The translations under genes and the position numbers were made by a program. A stretch of 64,000 nucleotides of DNA from assembly GCA_963965975.1 (NCBI GenBank), contig OZ014415.1, forward strand, positions 315,001 to 379,000, in the 5' to 3' direction. The stretch is from Xestospongia bergquistia. Taxonomy: Eukaryota > Porifera > Demospongiae > Haplosclerida > Petrosiidae. Positions 9,401 through 21,400 of this stretch are shown in pieces. Positions within the stretch are counted from its first letter, which is position 1, and every line of letters starts with the position of its first letter. Under the pieces are notes generated by a model. It made no database searches, was not told the DNA's origin, and worked only from the letters and a program-made list of their open reading frames with translations.

Positions 9401-12400
9401 TTAATGTTCAATTCTCTCATAAGTATAGTCTTGTTGAGAAGTGAGTTCAGTTGGTTCTTCATCAGTTATCTCATACAATGCTTCTTCAAATTTACTATAA
9501 ACATGATATTATAATTTAAAATATGTCTCCTAGTAACTCACTTAGCACTTCTTTTTACAATACTATAAGCTGGACTGGTTGTCATAGCGATATCTTCATG
9601 TGATGTTTTCATACTATATAAAACAAATCATTATAATAATCAATAAAGTTACTTTATCTAATAACATATATACCTCAATAACTGTATCTTATTATATTGT
9701 CTTATTACAATCAGTACTAGTATTATAATAATAATACCAGTAATAACTAATAGTACTAGTAATATTGATGATATAATAATTAGTACATTAGTAGAAGACT
9801 GGTACTCAGTACTAGTGGTTGTCATAGTGATAATAGGAGTACACCCTATAGAAGAATGACATCATTATTACATAATACAATGACAATATAACAATCAATA
9901 ATATAGTACTAGTATATATAATATAATCATTATATCTATATGTATTATATAATATGATCATTAGTTAGTGTTGTATATAAATATATAATCAATATAATAA
10001 TATATTATATTACATGTAACAATACATGTACTATTGTTATATATACAATGATATCAATAGAATATATACTGATATATAGTTTAATAATATCATTATATCA
10101 TTTTATTATATAGTTTACTTGTGTTTATTATTAATAATATAGTAATAATAGTTAGTGTTGTTAATAAAAATATACTAGTTGATTGTATTAATGATAACAT
10201 AACCTGTTGATGTTGTAATAATAGATGTTGTTGTTGTTAATATTGTTGATAATAAAGTAATAGTTGATGATGATATAACTGTTGATGTTGGAGTTAAAGT
10301 GATTCTTATAATATATAATAATAGGATAGTAGTCTCCAATACATAGTATTAATATAATAAATATATAATATTAATATAATGTATTAATATTAAGTAAGTG
10401 GTAGTTAAGTAATCTAGTTACTTGACTGTAACTAAAGTAAAGTAACACAACATTTTTATGATAGGAGACTACCTAAGTGATATGTGACTATTAGAGTAAA
10501 CCTAACTCTAACATCTACTATATAATGGAATACTAAAAGACCAGCTAAATAGCTTCCTCTCTAAAAATTAATTAACATCTTACCAGGTGGAATAGGTTGA
10601 GTTCTCTCTCCCTCATAATCAACTCCATTTATTTCATATGTTACAGAAAGTGAAAACAAATAGTCTAAGTTATCTTGTAGTCCTCCTATTACACCTTCAC
10701 TACTACCAGCAGGAAAGGTCTTCTTACCCATATCAGACTGTCTCTTATGTTTACTAGTACTAATATAATAGACAGTATAGTGCTTGACTTCTTGAGCAGT
10801 AATAGGTTGCCACATAGCAAGTACTGCAGTGTTATTGATTTTTATTATATTAAACCCAGAAACTAAAGCTATAGAGGAAATGATATAAGTTATTGAAAAG
10901 ACAGACAAGAGACCTACGTATGTTACTGGTAGAGATTTGAGTATCAATCCATTCTCCTGGTCCTACACTGGTATATGCTCTCACTCCAATGATATAGTTA
11001 GTGTTAGGTAGTAGTCCTCCTATACTGTATTGTGTGTTGGTTGTATTGGTCATGATGTATGGACCATTACTGTTAGACTCTCTATAACGTATCTCATACA
11101 TGATAATGATACCATTGGGTACTGTGGGTATATTCCATGTAATGTTGAGCACTTGTATCTCTGTACCACTTTGTATTAGACCAAATACCACACCAGGTTC
11201 TACAATATATCAATAATACATTATATATCAGTAATAACTGACTTACTAGCTTCTTCTGTCTGTTGTATTACCTCACTACTTGCTGGTCCAGTCCCAGCAT
11301 CATTATATGCTCTTACTGTCACAGTGTAGTTAGTGTAAGGTGTGAGTGTTGTGAGGTTGTACTGTCTGTTGTTTCCTCCAGTGATGTTAACAGTATTACT
11401 GAATGTTGTGTTAGTGTAGTAGAGCAAGTAACCAGTGATGGGTCCATTCTGTCCAGAAGAAGGTACCTCATCCCATGATATAGTCATGGACCTTGCCTCA
11501 ACTGATGATATAGTAATACTACTGACAGATGAAGTGGGTGCTGTAGATGTGAGAGTAATATAATAATTGTGAGTGTATTATAGTTTACTAGATGAGATTG
11601 TATTAATAATTCCTAAACCCATACTAGCTGGTTCACTACCATATATTCCATTTAGACCAATAATACATTATATATCAGTAATAATTCACTTACCAGCTTC
11701 TTCTGTCTGTTGTATTATCTCACTACTTTCTGGTCCAGTCCCGCCATCATTATATGCTCTTACTGTCACAGTGTAGTTAGTGTAAGGTGTGAGTGTTGTG
11801 AGGTTGTACTGTCTGTTGTTTCCTCCAGTGATGTTAACAGTATCACTGAATGTTGTGTTAGTGTAGTAGAGCAAGTAACCAGTGATGGGTCCATTCTGTC
11901 CAGAAGAAGGTACCTCATCCCATGATACAGTCATGGACCTTGCCTCAACTGATGATATAGTAATACTACTGACAGATGAGGTGGGTGCTGTAGATGTGAG
12001 AGTAATATAATAATTGTGAGTGTATTATAGTTTAACAGATGAGATTGTATTAATAATTCCTAAACCCATACTAGCTGGTTCACTACCATATATATTCCAT
12101 TTAGACCAATAATACATTATATATCAGTAATAATTCACTTACCAGCTTCTTTTGTCTGTTGTATTACCTCACTACTTGCTGCTCCAGTCCCAGCATCATT
12201 ATATGCTCTTACTGTCACAGTGTAGTTAGTGTAAGGTGTGAGTGTTGTGAGAGTATATTGTCTGTTGTTTCCTCCAGTGATGTTAACAGTATCACTGAAT
12301 GTTGTGTTAGTGTAGTAGAGCAAGTAACCAGTGATGGGTCCATTCTGTCCAGAAGAAGGTACCTCATCCCATGATATAGTCATGGACCTTGCCTCAACTG

Positions 12401-15400
12401 ATGATATAGTAATACTACTGACAGATGAAGTGGGTGCTGTAGATAATGTGAGAGTAATATAATAATTGTGAGTGTATTATAGTTTACCAGATGAGATTGT
12501 ATTAATAATTTCTAAACCCATACTAGCTGGTTCACTACCATATATATTCCATTTAGACCAATAATACATTATATATCAGTAATAATTCACTTACCAGCTT
12601 CTTCTGTCTGTTGTATTATCTCACTACTTTCTGGTCCAGTCCCGCCATCATTATATGCTCTTACTGTCACAGTGTAGTTAGTGTAAGGTGTGAGTGTTGT
12701 GAGGTTGTACTGTCTGTTGTTTCCTCCAGTGATGTTAACAGTATCACTGAATGTTGTGTTAGTGTAGTAGAGCAAGTAACCAGTGATGGGTCCATTCTGT
12801 CCAGAAGAAGGTACTTCATCCCATGATACAGTCATGGACCTTGCCTCAACTGATGATATAGTAATACTACTGACAGATGAGGTGGGTGCTGTAGATGTGA
12901 GAGTAATATAATAATTGTGAGTGTATTATAGTTTACCAGATGAGATTGTATTAATAATTCCTAAACCCATACTAGCTGGTTCACTACCATATATATTCCA
13001 TTTAGACCAATAATACATTATATATCAGTAATAATTCACTTACCAGCTTCTTTTGTCTGTTGTATTATCTCACTACTTTCTGGTCCAGTCCCGCCATCAT
13101 TATATGCTCTTACTGTCACAGTGTAGTTAGTGTAAGGTGTGAGTGTTGTGAGAGTATATTGTCTGTTGTTTCCTCCAGTGATGTTAACAGTATCACTGAA
13201 TGTTGTGTTAGTGTAGTAGAGCAAGTAACCAGTGATGGGTCCATTCTGTCCAGAAGAAGGTACTTCATCCCATGATACAGTCATGGACCTTGCCTCAACT
13301 GATGATATAGTAATACTACTGACAGATGAGGTGGGTGCTGTAGATGTGAGAGTAATATAATAATTGTGAGTGTATTATAGTTTACCAGATGAGATTGTAT
13401 TAATAATTCCTAAACCCATACTAGCTGGTTCACTACCATATATATTCCATTTAGACCAATAATACATTATATATCAGTAATAATTCACTTACCAGCTTCT
13501 TTTGTCTGTTGTATTACCTCACTACTTGCTGGTCCAGTCCTAGCATCATTATATGCTCTTACTGTCACAGTGTAGTTAGTGTAAGGTGTGAGTGTTGTGA
13601 GAGTATATTGTCTGTTGTTTCCTCCAGTGATGTTAACAGTATCACTGAATGTTGTGTTAGTGTAGTAGAGCAAGTAACCAGTGATGGGTCCATTCTGTCC
13701 AGAAGAAGGTACCTCATCCCATGATACAGTCATGGACCTTGCCTCAACTGATGATATAGTAATACTACTGACAGATGAGGTGGGTGCTGTAGATGTGAGA
13801 GTAATATAATAATTGTGAGTGTATTATAGTTTACCAGATGAGATTGTATTAATAATTCCTAAACCCATACTAGCTGGTTCACTACCATATATATTCCATT
13901 TAGACCAATAATACATTATATATCAGTAATAATTCACTTACCAGCTTCTTTTGTCTGTTGTATTATCTCACTACTTTCTGGTCCAGTCCCGCCATCATTA
14001 TATGCTCTTACTGTCACAGTGTAGTTAGTGTAAGGTGTGAGTGTTGTGAGAGTATATTGTCTGTTGTTTCCTCCAGTGATGTTAACAGTATCACTGAATG
14101 TTGTGTTAGTGTAGTAGAGCAAGTAACCAGTGATGGGTCCATTCTGTCCAGAAGAAGGTACTTCATCCCATGATACAGTCATGGACCTTGCCTCAACTGA
14201 TGATATAGTAATACTACTGACAGATGAGGTGGGTGCTGTAGATGTGAGAGTAATATAATAATTGTGAGTGTATTATAGTTTACCAGATGAGATTGTATTA
14301 ATAATTCCTAAACCCATACTAGCTGGTTCACTACCATATATATTCCATTTAGACCAATAATACATTATATATCAGTAATAATTCACTTACCAGCTTCTTT
14401 TGTCTGTTGTATTACCTCACTACTTGCTGGTCCAGTCCCAGCATCATTATATGCTCTTACTGTCACAGTGTAGTTAGTGTAAGGTGTGAGTGTTGTGAGA
14501 GTATATTGTCTGTTGTTTCCTCCAGTGATGTTAACAGTATCACTGAATGTTGTGTTAGTGTAGTAGAGCAAGTAACCAGTGATGGGTCCATTCTGTCCAG
14601 AAGAAGGTACCTCATCCCATGATACAGTCATGGACCTTGCCTCAACTGATGATATAGTAATACTACTGACAGATGAAGTGGGTGCTGTAGATGTGAGAGT
14701 AATATAATAATTGTGAGTGTATTATAGTTTAACAGACGAGATTGTATTAATAATTCCTAAACACATACTAGCTGGTTCACTACCATATATATTCCATTTA
14801 GACCAATAATACATTATATATCAGTAATAATTCACTTACCAGCTTCTTTTGTCTGTTGTATTACCTCACTACTTTCTGGTCCAGTCCCAGCATCATTATA
14901 TGCTCTTACTGTCACAGTGTAGTTAGTGTAAGGTGTGAGTGTTGTGAGAGTATATTGTCTGTTGTTTCCTCCAGTGATGTTAACAGTATCACTGAATGTT
15001 GTGTTAGTGTAGTAGAGCAAGTAACCAGTGATGGGTCCATTCTGTCCAGAAGAAGGTACCTCATCCCATGATACAGTCATGGACCTTGCCTCAACTGATG
15101 ATATAGTAATACTACTAACAGATGAAGTGGGTGCTGTAGATGTGAGAGTAATATAATAATTGTGAGTGTATTATAGTTTACCAGATGAGATTGTATTAAT
15201 AATTCCTAAACCCATACTAGCTGGTTCACTACCATATATATTCCATTTAGACTAATAATACATTATATATCAGTAATAATTCACTTACCAGCTTCTTCTG
15301 TCTGTTGTATTATCTCACTACTTTCTGGTCCAGTCCCGCCATCATTATATGCTCTTACTGTCACAGTGTAGTTAGTGTAAGGTGTGAATGTTGTGAGGTT

Positions 15401-18400
15401 GTACTGTCTGTTGTTTCCTCCAGTGATGTTAACAGTATTACTGAATGTTGTGTTAGTGTAGTAGAGCAAGTAACCAGTGATGGGTCCATTCTGTCCAGAA
15501 GAAGGTACCTCATCCCATGATACAGTCATGGACCTTGCCTCAACTGATGATATAGTAATACTACTGACAGATGAAGTGGGTGCTGTAGATGTGAGAGTAA
15601 TATAATAATTGTGAGTGTATTATAGTTTAACAGATGAGATTGTATTAATAATTCCTAAACACATACTAGCTGGTTCACTACCATATATATTCCATTTAGA
15701 CCAATAATACATTATATATCAGTAATAATTCACTTACCAGCTTCTTTTGTCTGTTGTATTACCTCACTACTTGCTGGTCCAGTCCCAGCATCATTATATG
15801 CTCTTACTGTCACAGTGTAGTTAGTGTAAGGTGTGAGTGTTGTGAGAGTATATTGTCTGTTGTTTCCTCCAGTGATGTTAACAGTATCACTGAATGTTGT
15901 GTTAGTGTAGTAGAGCAAGTAACCAGTGATGGGTCCATTCTGTCCAGAAGAAGGTACCTCATCCCATGATACAGTCATGGACCTTGCCTCAACTGATGAT
16001 ATAGTAATACTACTAACAGATGAAGTGGGTGCTGTAGATGTGAGAGTAATATAATAATTGTGAGTGTATTATAGTTTAACAGATGAGATTGTATTAATAA
16101 TTCCTAAACCCATACTAGCTGGTTCACTACCATATATATTCCATTTAGACCAATAATACATTATATATCAGTAATAATTCACTTACCAGCTTCTTTTGTC
16201 TGTTGTATTACCTCACTACTTGCTGGTCCAGTCCCAGCATCATTATATGCTCTTACTGTCACAGTGTAGTTAGTGTAAGGTGTGAGTGTTGTGAGAGTAT
16301 ATTGTCTGTTGTTTCCTCCAGTGATGTTAACAGTATCACTGAATGTTGTGTTAGTGTAGTAGAGCAAGTAACCAGTGATGGGTCCATTCTGTCCAGAAGA
16401 AGGTACCTCATCCCATGATATAGTCATGGACCTTGCCTCAACTGATAATATAGTAATACTACTGACAGATGAAGTGGGTGCTGTAGATAATGTGAGAGTA
16501 ATATAATAATTGTGAGTGTATTATAGTTTACCAGATGAGATTGTATTAATAATTCCTAAACCCATACTAGCTGGTTCACTACCATATATATTCCATTTAG
16601 ACCAATAATACATTATATATCAGTAATAATTCACTTACCAGCTTCTTCTGTCTGTTGTATTACCTCACTACTTTCTGGTCCAGTCCCGCCATCATTATAT
16701 GCTCTTACTGTCACAGTGTAGTTAGTGTAAGGTGTGAGTGTTGTGAGGTTGTACTGTCTGTTGTTTCCTCCAGTGATGTTAACAGTATCACTGAATGTTG
16801 TGTTAGTGTAGTAGAGCAAGTAACCAGTGATGGGTCCATTCTGTCCAGAAGAAGGTACTTCATCCCATGATACAGTCATGGACCTTGCCTCAACTGATGA
16901 TATAGTAATACTACTGACAGATGAGGTGGGTGCTGTAGATGTGAGAGTAATATAATAATTGTGAGTGTATTATAGTTTACCAGATGAGATTGTATTAATA
17001 ATTCCTAAACCCATACTAGCTGGTTCACTACCATATATATTCCATTTAGACCAATAATACATTATATATCAGTAATAATTCACTTACCAGCTTCTTTTGT
17101 CTGTTGTATTATCTCACTACTTTCTGGTCCAGTCCCACCATCATTATATGCTCTTACTGTCACAGTGTAGTTAGTGTAAGGTGTGAGTGTTGTGAGAGTA
17201 TATTGTCTGTTGTTTCCTCCAGTGATGTTAACAGTATCACTGAATGTTGTGTTAGTGTAGTAGAGCAAGTAACCAGTGATGGGTCCATTCTGTCCAGAAG
17301 AAGGTACTTCATCCCATGATACAGTCATGGACCTTGCCTCAACTGATGATATAGTAATACTACTGACAGATGAGGTGGGTGCTGTAGATGTGAGAGTAAT
17401 ATAATAATTGTGAGTGTATTATAGTTTACCAGATGAGATTGTATTAATAATTCCTAAACCCATACTAGCTGGTTCACTACCATATATATTCCATTTAGAC
17501 CAATAATACATTATATATCAGTAATAATTCACTTACCAGCTTCTTTTGTCTGTTGTATTACCTCACTACTTGCTGGTCCAGTCCCAGCATCATTATATGC
17601 TCTTACTGTCACAGTGTAGTTAGTGTAAGGTGTGAGTGTTGTGAGAGTATATTGTCTGTTGTTTCCTCCAGTGATGTTAACAGTATCACTGAATGTTGTG
17701 TTAGTGTAGTAGAGCAAGTAACCAGTGATGGGTCCATTCTGTCCAGAAGAAGGTACCTCATCCCATGATACAGTCATGGACCTTGCCTCAACTGATGATA
17801 TAGTAATACTACTGACAGATGAAGTGGGTGCTGTAGATGTGAGAGTAATATAATAATTGTGAGTGTATTATAGTTTAACAGACGAGATTGTATTAATAAT
17901 TCCTAAATACATACTAGCTGGTTCACTACCATATATATTCCATTTAGACCAATAATACATTATATATCAGTAATAATTCACTTACCAGCTTCTTTTGTCT
18001 GTTGTATTACCTCACTACTTGCTGGTCCAGTCCCAGCATCATTATATGCTCTTACTGTCACAGTGTAGTTAGTGTAAGGTGTGAGTGTTGTGAGAGTATA
18101 TTGTCTGTTGTTTCCTCCAGTGATGTTAACAGTATCACTGAATGTTGTGTTAGTGTAGTAGAGCAAGTAACCAGTGATGGGTCCATTCTGTCCAGAAGAA
18201 GGTACCTCATCCCATGATACAGTCATGGACCTTGCCTCAACTGATGATATAGTAATACTACTAACAGATGAAGTGGGTGCTGTAGATGTGAGAGTAATAT
18301 AATAATTGTGAGTGTATTATAGTTTAACAGATGAGATTGTATTAATAATTCCTAAACCCATACTAGCTGGTTCACTACCATATATATTCCATTTAGACTA

Positions 18401-21400
18401 ATAATACATTATATATCAGTAATAATTCACTTACCAGCTTCTTTTGTCTGTTGTATTACCTCACTACTTGCTGGTCCAGTCCCGCCATCATTATATGCTC
18501 TTACTGTCACAGTGTAGTTAGTGTAAGGTGTGAGTGTTGTGAGGTTGTACTGTCTGTTGTTTCCTCCAGTGATGTTAACAGTATTACTGAATGTTGTGTT
18601 AGTGTAGTAGAGCAAGTAACCAGTGATGGGTCCATTCTGTCCAGAAGAAGGTACCTCATCCCATGATACAGTCATGGACCTTGCCTCAACTGATGATATA
18701 GTAATACTACTGACAGATGAAGTGGGTGCTGTAGATGTGAGAGTAATATAATAATTGTGAGTGTATTATAGTTTAACAGATGAGATTGTATTAATAATTC
18801 CTAAACACATACTAGCTGGTTCACTACCATATATATTCCATTTAGACCAATAATACATTATATATCAGTAATAATTCACTTACCAGCTTCTTTTGTCTGT
18901 TGTATTACCTCACTACTTGCTGGTCCAGTCCCAGCATCATTATATGCTCTTACTGTCACAGTGTAGTTAGTGTAAGGTGTGAGTGTTGTGAGAGTATATT
19001 GTCTGTTGTTTCCTCCAGTGATGTTAACAGTATCACTGAATGTTGTGTTAGTGTAGTAGAGCAAGTAACCAGTGATGGGTCCATTCTGTCCAGAAGAAGG
19101 TACCTCATCCCATGATACAGTCATGGACCTTGCCTCAACTGATGATATAGTAATACTACTGACAGATGAAGTGGGTGCTGTAGATGTGAGAGTAATATAA
19201 TAATTGTGAGTGTATTATAGTTTACTAGATGAGATTGTATTAATAATTCCTAAACCCATACTAGCTGGTTCACTACCATATATTCCATTTAGACCAATAA
19301 TACATTATATATCAGTAATAATTCACTTACCAGTTTCTCCTGTCTGTTGTATTACCTCACTACTTGCTGGTCCAGTCCCGCCATCATTATATGCTCTTAC
19401 TGTCACAGTGTAGTTAGTGTAAGGTGTGAGTGTTGTGAGGTTGTACTGTCTGTTGTTTCCTCCAGTGATGTTAACAGTATTACTGAATGTTGTGTTAGTG
19501 TAGTAGAGCAAGTAACCAGTGATGGGTCCATTCTGTCCAGAAGAAGGTACCTCATCCCATGATACAGTCATGGACCTTGCCTCAACTGATGATATAGTAA
19601 TACTACTGACAGATGAAGTGGGTGCTGTAGATGTGAGAGTAATATAATAATTGTGAGTGTATTATAGTTTAACAGATGAGATTGTATTAATAATTCCTAA
19701 ACACATACTAGCTGGTTCACTACCATATATATTCCATTTAGACCAATAATACATTATATATCAGTAATAATTCACTTACCAGCTTCTTTTGTCTGTTGTA
19801 TTACCTCACTACTTGCTGCTCCAGTCCCAGCATCATTATATGCTCTTACTGTCACAGTGTAGTTAGTGTAAGGTGTGAGTGTTGTGAGAGTATATTGTCT
19901 GTTGTTTCCTCCAGTGATGTTAACAGTATCACTGAATGTTGTGTTAGTGTAGTAGAGCAAGTAACCAGTGATGGGTCCATTCTGTCCAGAAGAAGGTACC
20001 TCATCCCATGATACAGTCATGGACCTTGCCTCAACTGATGATATAGTAATACTACTAACAGATGAAGTGGGTGCTGTAGATGTGAGAGTAATATAATAAT
20101 TGTGAGTGTATTATAGTTTACCAGATGAGATTGTATTAATAATTCCTAAACCCATACTAGCTGGTTCACTACCATATATATTCCATTTAGACTAATAATA
20201 CATTATATATCAGTAATAATTCACTTACCAGCTTCTTTTGTCTGTTGTATTACCTCACTACTTGCTGGTCCAGTCCCACCATCATTATATGCTCTTACTG
20301 TCACAGTGTAGTTAGTGTAAGGTGTGAGTGTTGTGAGAGTATATTGTCTGTTGTTTCCTCCAGTGATGTTAACAGTATTACTGAATGTTGTGTTAGTGTA
20401 GTAGAGCAAGTAACCAGTGATGGGTCCATTCTGTCCAGAAGAAGGTACCTCATCCCATGATACAGTCATGGACCTTGCCTCAACTGATGATATAGTAATA
20501 CTACTGACAGATGAAGTGGGTGCTGTAGATGTGAGAGTAATATAATAATTGTGAGTGTATTATAGTTTACTAGATGAGATTGTATTAATAATTCCTAAAC
20601 CCATACTAGCTGGTTCACTACCATATATTCCATTTAGACCAATAATACATTATATATCAGTAATAATTCACTTACCAGTTTCTCCTGTCTGTTGTATTAC
20701 CTCACTACTTGCTGGTCCAGTCCCGCCATCATTATATGCTCTTACTGTCACAGTGTAGTTAGTGTAAGGTGTGAGTGTTGTGAGGTTGTACTGTCTGTTG
20801 TTTCCTCCAGTGATGTTAACAGTGTTATTGAATGTTGTGTTAGTGTAGTAGAGCAAGTAACCAGTGATGGGTCCATTCTGTCCAGAAGAAGGTACCTCAT
20901 TCCATGATACAGTCATGGACCTTGCCTCAACTGATGATATAGTAATACTACTGACAGATGAAGTGGGTGCTGTAGATAATGTGAGAATAATATAATAATT
21001 GTGAGTGTATTATAGTTTACTAGATGAGATTGTATTAATAATTCCTAAACCCATACTAGCTGGTTCACTACCATATATATTCCATTTAGACCAATAATAC
21101 ATTATATATCAGTAATAATTCACTTACCAGCTTCTTTTGTCTGTTGTATTACCTCACTACTTGCTGGTCCAGTCCTAGCATCATTATATGCTCTTACTGT
21201 CACAGTGTAGTTAGTGTAAGGTGTGAGTGTTGTGAGAGTATATTGTCTGTTGTTTCCTCCAGTGATGTTAACAGTATCACTGAATGTTGTGTTAGTGTAG
21301 TAGAGCAAGTAACCAGTGATGGGTCCATTCTGTCCAGAAGAAGGTACCTCATCCCATGATACAGTCATGGACCTTGCCTCAACTGATGATATAGTAATAC

